NCBI GenBank assembly: GCA_016184365.1
Contig: JACPCW010000114.1
Location: 1-34,728, forward strand
Direction: 5' to 3'
Length of the DNA stretch: 34,728 nt
Origin: Candidatus Rokuibacteriota bacterium
GTDB lineage: Bacteria; Methylomirabilota; Methylomirabilia; Rokubacteriales; CSP1-6
Part shown: positions 16,620 to 23,480 of the stretch, in pieces
Layout of the letters: each line of letters starts with the position of its first letter
Numbering within the stretch: the stretch's first letter is position 1
Notes under the pieces: model-generated
Seen by the model: only the letters and a program-made list of their open reading frames with translations
Told to the model about the DNA's origin: nothing
The model's database searches: none
Translations under genes and position numbers: made by a program

Positions 16620-17641
16620 GGCTCGATCAGCACTTTCAATGCGAGTCCGCGGGTCATGAGATCCAGCGCCCTCCCGACGTCTTCGAGTCCCATCCGATGG
16701 GTCAGCAGCCCATCAGGCACCACCGCGTGCGTCTCCATCAGGTCCACGGCGCGCCGGATGAACTCGGGCGTGTGGTGAAACGCCCCGAGAAGCGTGAGCT
16801 CCTCGTAGTGCACGCGCCGGGTATCCAGCGTGACCGTGGTCCCGGGCGCGCAACCGCCAAAGAATACCACGCTGCCGCCACGCCCCACGGCATGAACCGA
16901 TTGTTCCCAGACGTCCGGACGGCCCGTCGCGTCGAACGTGACGTCGGCGCCGCGTCCGCCGGTGCGGGCACGGATCTCGGCGACGACGTCCCCGCACGCC
17001 GTGGCGTCGACGTACTCGGCCACCGACAGCCGCCGCAGGTGGTCGAGCCGCCATCCGGTCTTGCCGACGACGATGACGCGCGCCTTGCGCGCCGCGGCCG
17101 CCATCGCGAGCAGGCAGCCGAGCGGGCCGTGGCCGAACACGACGACCGTGTGTCCCGACTCGACGCGCACGCGGTCGATCGCGAGGACCGCGCACGCGAG
17201 CGGCTCGGCGAAGGCCGCGCGCGCCGCGGGAAGATCCGCGCTCAGCGTGACGACGTTCTTCGCGGTCACGCGCGGCGGCAGCGCGAGGTACTCGCCGTAG
17301 GCGCCGTTGACGAACAGGAGGTCTTCGCAGAGGTTCGGCCGCCCGGCGATGCACAGCCGGCAGTCGCCGCACGGCGCGGAATTCCCGGCCACGACGCGGT
17401 CCCCTTCATGCAGATGCCGCACGCCCCGGCCGACCGCGCTCACCGTGCCCGCGAACTCGTGACCGAACACCGTCGGCACGTGCGGGATCATGACGGGATG
17501 GCCGCGACGCAACGTCTTCACGTCCGTCCCGCACGTGAGCGCCGCGTCGATCTTCAGCACCACTTCGCCGGCCGCGGGTGTCGGCGCCGGCAGCTCTTCG
17601 GATCTCAGATCTCCGGGGCCGTGGAACACCATCGCTCTCAT
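16616..17641 (-). CDS. Zinc-dependent alcohol dehydrogenase (MDR), first copy
   Basis: A 341-residue medium-chain dehydrogenase of the threonine/sorbitol dehydrogenase type. Catalytic zinc ligands are Cys in LTCGTDV and His-Glu in FGHEFAG. The structural zinc is bound by four Cys in CGDCRLCIAGRPNLC. The NAD fold has FGHGPLGCLLA. The likely reaction is NAD(P)-dependent oxidation of a secondary alcohol, perhaps on a polyol or sugar. It overlaps both neighbours by four bases. It is similar in plan to the next gene but differs in detail, so it is not a recent duplication. Placement among hopanoid genes suggests a lipid- or headgroup-related substrate; this is inference. Confidence 0.88.
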   Translation of the reverse strand: MRAMVFHGPGDLRSEELPAPTPAAGEVVLKIDAALTCGTDVKTLRRGHPVMIPHVPTVFGHEFAGTVSAVGRGVRHLHEGDRVVAGNSAPCGDCRLCIAGRPNLCEDLLFVNGAYGEYLALPPRVTAKNVVTLSADLPAARAAFAEPLACAVLAIDRVRVESGHTVVVFGHGPLGCLLAMAAAARKARVIVVGKTGWRLDHLRRLSVAEYVDATACGDVVAEIRARTGGRGADVTFDATGRPDVWEQSVHAVGRGGSVVFFGGCAPGTTVTLDTRRVHYEELTLLGAFHHTPEFIRRAVDLMETHAVVPDGLLTHRMGLEDVGRALDLMTRGLALKVLIEP

Positions 17642-18645
17642 GGCGTCACGAAGACCTTCAGCGTCTCGCGCCGGCGCATGCGATCGAGCGCCGCCGCGAG
17701 CCCGTCGAGCGCGACGCGCTGGCTGATGAGCGGTCCCACGACGATCTCGCCGCCGACGACGAGCCGGAACGCGTCGCTCAGATCCGCCGGCGACGACGAA
17801 TACGTGGTCGTGATCGTCAGCTCGCGGCGATAGAGCTCGGCGAGCGCGAGCGGCAGCGCGGTGCCGCCGCCGCCGGCGAAGTAATGGATGGTGCCGCCGT
17901 CACGGAGGCGCGCCGCCGCCCACGGCAGCACGTCGGCGCCGCCGCCGGTGACGATCACCTGGTCGGCGCCGCGTCCGTCGGAGAGATCGGTCACGCTCGC
18001 CGTCGCCGCCTCCGACGGCCCCGCCATTTCGGCGCCCAGCCGCTTCGCAAGCTCGGCGCGCTCGGCGAGCGGGTCGACGCCGACGACACGGGCCCCGGCG
18101 CGGCGCGCGAGCTGGACGAACAGGCACCCGATCGATCCGAGCCCGATGACGGCCACGGTGTCGCCGGCCTCGATCGGCGCGCGCCGCACGGCACGCAGGC
18201 AGCACGCGAGCGGCTCGACGAACGACGCCGTCTCGTCGTCGACGTGCGCCGGGATGCGGAACGTCGCGTGCAGGACGTTCGACGCCGGCACGCGGACATA
18301 TTCGGCGAAGCCGCCGGGATCGAGGTTCGACGTCTTGAACGCCCGGCACATCGACGCGCTGCCGCGGCGGCAGTAGTGACACGCGCCGCAGGGCACGTGA
18401 TGCGCCGCGACGACCCGGTCACCGGCGCGAAACCGCTCGACGCCGCGGCCGACTTCGACGACGTCGCCGACGAGCTCGTGACCGAGCACGATCGGCGCGT
18501 TCACCGGCGCCATCACCTTGGCGATGTCGGAGCCGCAGAGCCCGCAGCCACGCAGGCGCAGGACGATCTCGCCGGCGGCCGCCGACGGTCGCGGCCAGTC
18601 CTCGACGTGGAGCGCCCCGCCGTCGCGCAGCACCACCGCCTTCAT
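17638..18645 (-). CDS. Zinc-dependent alcohol dehydrogenase (MDR), second copy
   Basis: A 335-residue medium-chain dehydrogenase. It has the catalytic zinc site CGLCGSDIAK and LGHELVG, four structural cysteines in CGACHYCRRGSASMC, and the NAD site VIGLGSIGCLFVQLA followed by an acidic residue (GVDP) that favours NAD. I chose ATG 18645, which overlaps the HpnD stop by four bases; the frame is open for 17 more codons, but these lie within hpnD. Two such dehydrogenases in a row, next to HpnA, suggest successive alterations of hydroxyl groups on one molecule. No substrate can be named. Confidence 0.88.
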   Translation of the reverse strand: MKAVVLRDGGALHVEDWPRPSAAAGEIVLRLRGCGLCGSDIAKVMAPVNAPIVLGHELVGDVVEVGRGVERFRAGDRVVAAHHVPCGACHYCRRGSASMCRAFKTSNLDPGGFAEYVRVPASNVLHATFRIPAHVDDETASFVEPLACCLRAVRRAPIEAGDTVAVIGLGSIGCLFVQLARRAGARVVGVDPLAERAELAKRLGAEMAGPSEAATASVTDLSDGRGADQVIVTGGGADVLPWAAARLRDGGTIHYFAGGGGTALPLALAELYRRELTITTTYSSSPADLSDAFRLVVGGEIVVGPLISQRVALDGLAAALDRMRRRETLKVFVTP

Positions 18646-19511
18646 GCCGCGCGTCTCACCAGCGACGGCCGGTTGAAGCGCGCCGCCGCCCAGCATCGGA
18701 GCGCAATGCCGACCTTGCGCCGCGCGGTCAGGCTCACGCGCTCGCCGAACACCGCGAAGCCACGCGACTCGACCTCATCGAGCAGCGCGCGGTAGATGTG
18801 GCCCATGATCTCGGCGGCGACGAGCGACCGCGCGTCGACGTCGGGAAACGCGTCCCACGCCGCGCGGTAGAAGCCGCGCGCACGCTCGGCCTGGTGCGAC
18901 ATCAGCTTCCGGTACGCGTCCGTCACGCGGCCCGCGCGGAGGTCGTCGGCGGCGACACCGAACGCGCGCAGGTCGTCCTGCGGCAGGTACACGCGGCCCG
19001 CGCGCGCGTCCGCACCGACGTCGCGAATGATGTTCGTGAGCTGGAGCGCGAGCCCCAGGTTGACCGCGTAGTCGCGGGTGCGCGGGTCGGTGTAGCCGAA
19101 GATCTCGATGCAGCAGAGACCGACCGCCGACGCCACGCGATAGCAGTACGGATACAGGTCCTCGGCCGTCGCGAACGTGGCGCCGTCCAGATCCATCTCG
19201 ACGCCTTCGATGATCGCCTCGAGCGCCGCGCGCGGAATCGGGTACGCGCGCACGGCCGCGGCGAGCCGGCGCGCGATCGGGTGCTGCGGCTCCGCGCCGC
19301 GCTCGTAGCAGCGCGCCACGTCGTCACGCCACTCCGCGAGCCGGCGGCGGCGGGCCTCGGGCCCATCCGTCTCGAGGTCCGCGATGTCGTCGACGGTGCG
19401 GCAGAAGGCGTACACGGCGTAGAGCGCCTCGCGACGCGCGCGTGGCAGCGCGAGGAACGCGTAGTAGAAGTTCGACCGGCTCCGCCGGGTGATCGCGGCC
19501 GGCGTGATCAT
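18642..19511 (-). CDS. hpnD: Presqualene diphosphate synthase HpnD
   Basis: A 289-residue trans-isoprenyl diphosphate synthase of the squalene/phytoene synthase family. The first Asp-rich site is YAFCRTVDDIADLETD, and the second is NLGLALQLTNIIRDVGAD with the QLTNIIRD hallmark. GVEMDLDG and the N-terminal SNFYYAFLALP segment point to HpnD rather than HpnC. It should condense two farnesyl diphosphates to presqualene diphosphate. HpnC and HpnE, which take this to squalene, are not in the window. Its start overlaps the hpnA stop by four bases. Confidence 0.88.
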   Translation of the reverse strand: MITPAAITRRSRSNFYYAFLALPRARREALYAVYAFCRTVDDIADLETDGPEARRRRLAEWRDDVARCYERGAEPQHPIARRLAAAVRAYPIPRAALEAIIEGVEMDLDGATFATAEDLYPYCYRVASAVGLCCIEIFGYTDPRTRDYAVNLGLALQLTNIIRDVGADARAGRVYLPQDDLRAFGVAADDLRAGRVTDAYRKLMSHQAERARGFYRAAWDAFPDVDARSLVAAEIMGHIYRALLDEVESRGFAVFGERVSLTARRKVGIALRCWAAARFNRPSLVRRAA

Positions 19512-20521
19512 GCGGTGGCCGCGTTCATCTGCGCGAGATGGACGTACCCGTGCTCGGAAAACCAGCGCGCGGCGTCGTACAGCGCTTCGCGCACGTCGGT
19601 CTGCGGCAATCCGAGCTCGCGGACGGCCTTGGCCGGGCTGAAGTACATCTTCTTGCGCGCCATGCGCACGGCGGTCAGCGGAACTTTCGGAACCCCGCCG
19701 GTCAGGCGCGCGGCGGCCTCCATGCACGCGGCGCCGCACCACGCGAGCGCGTACGGCACGCGCAGCCACGGCGCGCGCCGGCCGGTGATGCCGGCGAGCA
19801 GTCGCCCGATCTCGGCGAGCGCGAGGTTCCGGTTCCCGAGGATGTACTTCTCGCCGATCCGCCCGCGCTCCGCCGCGAGCAGATGGCCGCGCGCGACGTC
19901 ACGGACGTGGACGAGATTCAGGCCGGTGTCGAGCGTGGCGAACATCCGGCCGGCGAGGAAGTCGACGACCATCTGGCCCGTCGGCGTCGGCTTCACGTCC
20001 CACGGGCCGACCGGCGCGGACGGGTTCACGATGACGACGGGCAGGCCCTTGCGCGCCAGCTCGAGCGCGGCCTGCTCGGCAAGAAACTTCGACGCCTTGT
20101 AGGGCCCGACCATGTCGGCGAGCGTGACGGGCGTGTCTTCGGTGCCGGGCGTGCCGTCCTTCGGGATGCCGAGCGCGCCGACGGTGGACGTATAGATGAT
20201 GCGGCGCACCCCCGCGTCGCCGGCAGCCTCGAGCACCGCGCGCGTGCCGTCGACGTTCGCGCGATAGAGCTCGCGCGGGTCGCGCGCCCAGAGCCGGTAG
20301 TCGGCGGCGACGTGATGCACGACGCCCACGCCGGCGACGGCGCGCTCGATCGAGCGCCGGTCGGTGAGATCGCCTTCCGCGATTTCGACGGGGAGCCCCG
20401 CGATCGTGCGCCGGTCACTCGACGGACGAACGAGCACGCGCACGGTCGCCCCATCACGGAGGAGCTCGCGAACGACGTTGGCGCCGACGAATCCGCTGGC
20501 GCCCGTCACCAGGCTGTCCAT
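19508..20521 (-). CDS. hpnA: Hopanoid-associated sugar epimerase HpnA
   Basis: A 337-residue extended SDR close to the NAD-dependent epimerases of hopanoid clusters. It begins with VTGASGFVGANVVRELL (the TGxxGxxG site). It has HHVAADYRLWARDP, a sequence I associate with HpnA, a catalytic Tyr-x3-Lys in GPYKASKFLAE, and NLVHVRDVARGHLLA. Its exact reaction is not settled in the literature that I know. The ATG lies nine bases after a long GC palindrome, and the gene heads the second half of the hopanoid operon. Confidence 0.88.
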   Translation of the reverse strand: MDSLVTGASGFVGANVVRELLRDGATVRVLVRPSSDRRTIAGLPVEIAEGDLTDRRSIERAVAGVGVVHHVAADYRLWARDPRELYRANVDGTRAVLEAAGDAGVRRIIYTSTVGALGIPKDGTPGTEDTPVTLADMVGPYKASKFLAEQAALELARKGLPVVIVNPSAPVGPWDVKPTPTGQMVVDFLAGRMFATLDTGLNLVHVRDVARGHLLAAERGRIGEKYILGNRNLALAEIGRLLAGITGRRAPWLRVPYALAWCGAACMEAAARLTGGVPKVPLTAVRMARKKMYFSPAKAVRELGLPQTDVREALYDAARWFSEHGYVHLAQMNAATA

Positions 20522-20530
20522 GTTATAGGC

Positions 20531-20554
20531 GGGGGGAGCGGCGCCGCTCCCCCC
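20531..20554. repeat. 24-base perfect palindrome before hpnA
   Basis: GGGGGGAGCGGC at 20531-20542 is followed directly by its reverse complement at 20543-20554. It ends nine bases before the hpnA ATG on the minus strand, so the hairpin occupies the place of a normal ribosome site. It could terminate part of the hpnG transcript, block or slow hpnA translation, or stabilise the mRNA end. There is no U run. Confidence 0.6.
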
Positions 20555-20597
20555 GGCACCCCCCACCGGTCACCGTCGGCGTCGATGAGCGAAGGAG

Positions 20598-20616
20598 GCG
20601 CCGGCAAAGCCGGCGC
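20598..20616. repeat. GC hairpin in hpnG-hpnA gap
   Basis: GCGCCGGC, AAA, GCCGGCGC form an eight-base-pair stem with a three-base loop, in the 138-base gap between hpnG and hpnA. It is one of three separate hairpins in this gap. Confidence 0.55.
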
Positions 20617-20617
20617 T

Positions 20618-20635
20618 CGAAACGCGCTTGTTTCG
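20618..20635. repeat. Second hairpin in hpnG-hpnA gap
   Basis: CGAAAC and GTTTCG form a six-base-pair stem with loop GCGCTT, immediately next to the preceding hairpin and 25 bases after the hpnG stop in transcript order. The tandem arrangement suggests a processing site or attenuator between the two halves of the operon. Confidence 0.45.
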
Positions 20636-20659
20636 GGCCATGCGGCATCATCACGCCGG

Positions 20660-21337
20660 TCACCAGGCGCTCCGCGCCACACCGGCCAACGTGCTCGCGA
20701 CCGCTCGCAGCGCGGCCGTCGTCCCGCGTCGCAGCGCGAGCGCCTGACCGAGCGCGGCGGGCCGCGTCAGGATCGCGCGCGCCGCCGGCCCCGGACGCAC
20801 GCGCCCGTCGGCGGCGACGAGCGCCGCGAGATCGGCCGGCACGCCGGTCGCGGCCGTGTCCGACACCCCGCGGACGACGGTGGCGCGCACACCGCGCGCC
20901 TGCGCCCATCGCACGATCGGCGCGGACTCCATGTCGACGGCCACGGCGCCCGTTTCGAGCCAGAGCCGCGCCTTCGCCTCCGCGGTTTCGGCCACGGCGT
21001 CCGCCGTCAGCAGCGCGCCGGCGCGCTGGACGCCGGCGATCGACGCCGTCGTGAGGCGTTCACCGTCCGGCGCGATGACCGTCTCCGGCACGACGAGCGC
21101 GCCTTCCGCGAGCGCGGGCGAGAGCGCGCCGCAGGCGCCGGCGGAGACGACGAGCGAGGAAGACCGGAAGGCGGGCGCGCGCTGCTCGATGAGGCTCGCG
21201 CGCAGCCCGACGCAGGCGACTTCCAGGGCGCCGCCGCGGAAGTGCGGCCAGGCGCCGCCCGCGGGCATCAGGCCGAGGTCGCGCGCGAGCGCGCGCGCTT
21301 CGAGATCGATGGCGACGAGCACGAGGATCGACGTCAC
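20660..21337 (-). CDS. hpnG: Hopanoid-associated nucleoside phosphorylase HpnG
   Basis: A 225-residue member of the purine nucleoside phosphorylase/MTA nucleosidase family. It has SSLVVSAGACGALSP for the base/phosphate pocket, ETGAVAVDMESAPIVRWA with the ribose-binding Met-Glu, and RGVSDTAA with the catalytic Asp. HpnG removes adenine from adenosylhopane made by HpnH, giving ribosylhopane. I place the start at GTG 21337, after AGGTGG with seven bases spacing. The frame is open upstream but overlaps the small unknown gene. Confidence 0.85.
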   Translation of the reverse strand: MTSILVLVAIDLEARALARDLGLMPAGGAWPHFRGGALEVACVGLRASLIEQRAPAFRSSSLVVSAGACGALSPALAEGALVVPETVIAPDGERLTTASIAGVQRAGALLTADAVAETAEAKARLWLETGAVAVDMESAPIVRWAQARGVRATVVRGVSDTAATGVPADLAALVAADGRVRPGPAARAILTRPAALGQALALRRGTTAALRAVASTLAGVARSAW

Positions 21338-21377
21338 GCGATGACCACCTGGGGTCGCTCGTCGATCACACGCGCGC

Positions 21378-21704
21378 TCACGCGTCCTTTGCCGCCGCCT
21401 TCCGCTCGAGCCACGCGGCGTACGACTTGCCGGCGGCGGTGTCCCTGCCGGTGAACCGGATCGTGCGGATGTCCGCGCAGCGGACCCGCACGGGCGCATC
21501 ACCGGCCGGATCGAGCAATTCCACGTACGGGTCCGGCGCGGCGGCGGAGCGATTGAACAGGTAGCCGAACCATTCGGAACCATCGCGGCCGACGACGGTC
21601 ACGTCCCCGCGATAATCGAACGCGAGCTCGATCACGCGCGCGAGGTCGGCGGGCCCGGCGACGTCCGGTTCCCAGCCCTCGACCGAGTCGGGCGGCGCGA
21701 TCAC
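21378..21704 (-). CDS. Unknown 108-residue protein between hpnH and hpnG
   Basis: I do not recognise this family. The protein has no signal peptide or membrane segment. It begins with a short Pro/Asp-rich stretch, then VIELAFDYRGDVTVV, GSEWFGYLFN, a Pro-rich turn, YVELLDP, RVRCADIRTIRFTG and a basic Ala-rich tail. The mostly beta pattern could be a small SH3- or PRC-like barrel. It is almost certainly real: the GTG start is one base after the hpnH stop, and the 40-base gap to hpnG is short. Its context implies a role in side-chain assembly or in regulating HpnH/HpnG. Confidence 0.75.
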   Translation of the reverse strand: MIAPPDSVEGWEPDVAGPADLARVIELAFDYRGDVTVVGRDGSEWFGYLFNRSAAAPDPYVELLDPAGDAPVRVRCADIRTIRFTGRDTAAGKSYAAWLERKAAAKDA

Positions 21705-21705
21705 C

Positions 21706-22728
21706 TCAGGGACGTCCCGTGACGGTCGCGACGACGGTGTCGCGGAATCCGCGCAGCGAGCCGAACGTGTGGTTCACCGCCGTCGGCTCGTAGCCGCAGT
21801 GGACCATGCAGTCGCGGCACTTCTCGTTCCCGCTCTTGTGCCCGTACCGGTCCCACTCGGTCGTCTCCATGAGCTCGGCGAACGTCTTCGCGTAGCCTTC
21901 CTGGAGCAGGTAGCACGGCTTCTGCCAGCCGAACATGTTGTAGGTCGGGTTGCCCCACGGCGTGCAGGAGAAGTCGTGCTTGCCCATGAGGAACTGAAGA
22001 AAGATCGGCGACTGGTTGAACTTCCAGTGGCGCTTCGGCCGGTCGAGGATCGCGCGGAAGAGCTCGTGCGTGCGCTTCCGGCGCAGGAAGTGGTCCTGGT
22101 CGGGCGCCTTCGAGTAGCTGTAGCCCGGCGACATCATCATGCCCTCGACGCCGAGGTCCATCATCGTGTCGAAGAACTTCCGCACGCGCTCGGGGTCCAC
22201 ACCCTCGAAGAGCGTGGTGTTCGTGGTCACGCGGAAGCCGCGCCGCAGCGCCTCGCGGATCGCGTCGACGGCGTCGTCGTACACGCCCTCGCGGCACACG
22301 GCCTCGTCGTGCTCCTCGCGCAGCCCGTCCATGTGGACGCTGAACGACAGGTACTTCGACGGCGTGAACAGCCCGGCGTCGAGCTTTTCCTCCAGGAGAA
22401 TCGCGTTCGTGCAGAGGTAGACGTACTTCCTGCGCGCGACCAGCTCCGACACGAGGCGGCCGATCTCGGGATACATGAGCGGCTCGCCGCCGGGGATCGA
22501 GACCATCGGCGTGCCGCACTCGTCGACGGCGCGCAGGCAATCCTCGACGGAGAGGTGGCGCTTGAGCACGTGGGCCGGGTACTGGATCTTGCCGCAGCCG
22601 GCGCACGCGAGGTTGCAGCGGAAGAGCGGCTCGAGCATGAGCACCAGCGGATACCGCTTCCTGCCGCGCAGCCGCTGGCCGAGCACGTAGGTGGCGACCG
22701 TCCACATCTGCGCGACCGGGACGCTCAT
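21706..22728 (-). CDS. hpnH: Adenosyl-hopene transferase HpnH (radical SAM)
   Basis: A 340-residue radical SAM enzyme that attaches the 5'-deoxyadenosyl group of SAM to diploptene, making adenosylhopane, the first extended-side-chain hopanoid. The cluster motif is CNLACAGCGK (Cys-x3-Cys-x2-Cys). GGEPLMYPEIG and VHMDGLREEHD follow. The C-terminal part contains KPCYLLQEGY and the Cys pair in CRDCMVHCGYEP, as in other HpnH proteins. Its start overlaps the stop of the CruF-like gene by four bases. Confidence 0.94.
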   Translation of the reverse strand: MSVPVAQMWTVATYVLGQRLRGRKRYPLVLMLEPLFRCNLACAGCGKIQYPAHVLKRHLSVEDCLRAVDECGTPMVSIPGGEPLMYPEIGRLVSELVARRKYVYLCTNAILLEEKLDAGLFTPSKYLSFSVHMDGLREEHDEAVCREGVYDDAVDAIREALRRGFRVTTNTTLFEGVDPERVRKFFDTMMDLGVEGMMMSPGYSYSKAPDQDHFLRRKRTHELFRAILDRPKRHWKFNQSPIFLQFLMGKHDFSCTPWGNPTYNMFGWQKPCYLLQEGYAKTFAELMETTEWDRYGHKSGNEKCRDCMVHCGYEPTAVNHTFGSLRGFRDTVVATVTGRP

Positions 22729-23462
22729 AGACTCTCCGCACCTCGTCCGAAGCCGACGGCGACTTCGACGCTCTGGTTCAGGGCCCTGAGGGAGAGCGCG
22801 AGCGCGACGTGGAGGGCGAGCCCCACGGCGGCGAGCAGCCACTCCCCGATCCACATGGTCACGACCAGATTGAAGACGGCCACCGCGTAGTATAGCGCCA
22901 CGCCTCCGCGCGCCTCGCGACCCGACGTGTCGCCGACGACTGCGAGGTAGCTGCCTACGCCGCAGGCACCGACCACGACCCAGCCCACGAAGTTGGACAG
23001 CGGCACGCCGAAATACACACCCCCGTCCGGGTAGTAGAAGATCCGCCCCAGGAACCATCGGTCGCCGCGCACCGCGAGGGGATCGATCACGACGTCGAGG
23101 GCCATCATGAGCGCGCCGGCGAAGAGCGCCAGCGCCGGGCGCGAGATCCGGCGGCCGCCGAGCGCCGCGCGGGCCAGACAGAACGCCGCGTACGCGAGGA
23201 ACGTGAAGGACAGCGAGTCCATGAACGGCACGTTCGCGAGGTAGAGCTCCTGGCCGCGCGTGGCTTCCGTGTAGTGGTAGAGGCCGAACGGCACACCGAT
23301 ACGTGTCGACGAGAACTCGGCGAGCCAGGCGAGCGGCCAGACGCAGGCGCCGAAGACGAGCGTGCGGCGCGCGCCGAGGTCACGCGCGCCGACGATGAGG
23401 AAAGCGGCCAGGAAACCGAAGACATAGGGCCGCAGGACGACTGTTCCGATCAGCAGTTCCAC
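22725..23462 (-). CDS. CruF-like carotenoid biosynthesis membrane protein (DUF422)
   Basis: A 245-residue protein with about six or seven hydrophobic helices. It carries the DUF422 pattern: SSTRIGVPFGLYHYTE, an LDVVIDPLAVR segment, and YYGVPLSNFVGW-like wording (YFGVPLSNFVGWVVV). Relatives are CruF and bisanhydrobacterioruberin hydratases, which add water across a terminal double bond of acyclic carotenoids. No carotenoid synthesis gene is seen in the window, and the gene is the first of the minus-strand hopanoid operon. The GTG start is 18 bases from the ATG of the divergent cyclase gene. TAACAT at 23481-23486 (minus strand) may be its -10 box. Confidence 0.8.
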   Translation of the reverse strand: MELLIGTVVLRPYVFGFLAAFLIVGARDLGARRTLVFGACVWPLAWLAEFSSTRIGVPFGLYHYTEATRGQELYLANVPFMDSLSFTFLAYAAFCLARAALGGRRISRPALALFAGALMMALDVVIDPLAVRGDRWFLGRIFYYPDGGVYFGVPLSNFVGWVVVGACGVGSYLAVVGDTSGREARGGVALYYAVAVFNLVVTMWIGEWLLAAVGLALHVALALSLRALNQSVEVAVGFGRGAESL

Positions 23463-23480
23463 AGTTTCACGCGCCGAGTC

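Noticed and set aside
16616..18645. Recent tandem duplication of the two alcohol dehydrogenases
   Set aside because: Apart from zinc-ligand and nucleotide motifs the two proteins differ throughout, so they are old paralogues or separate acquisitions.
19538..21454. A 638-codon plus-strand open frame over hpnA and hpnG
   Set aside because: It crosses two well-supported minus-strand genes and their gap, and has the Arg/Ala-rich composition of a shadow.
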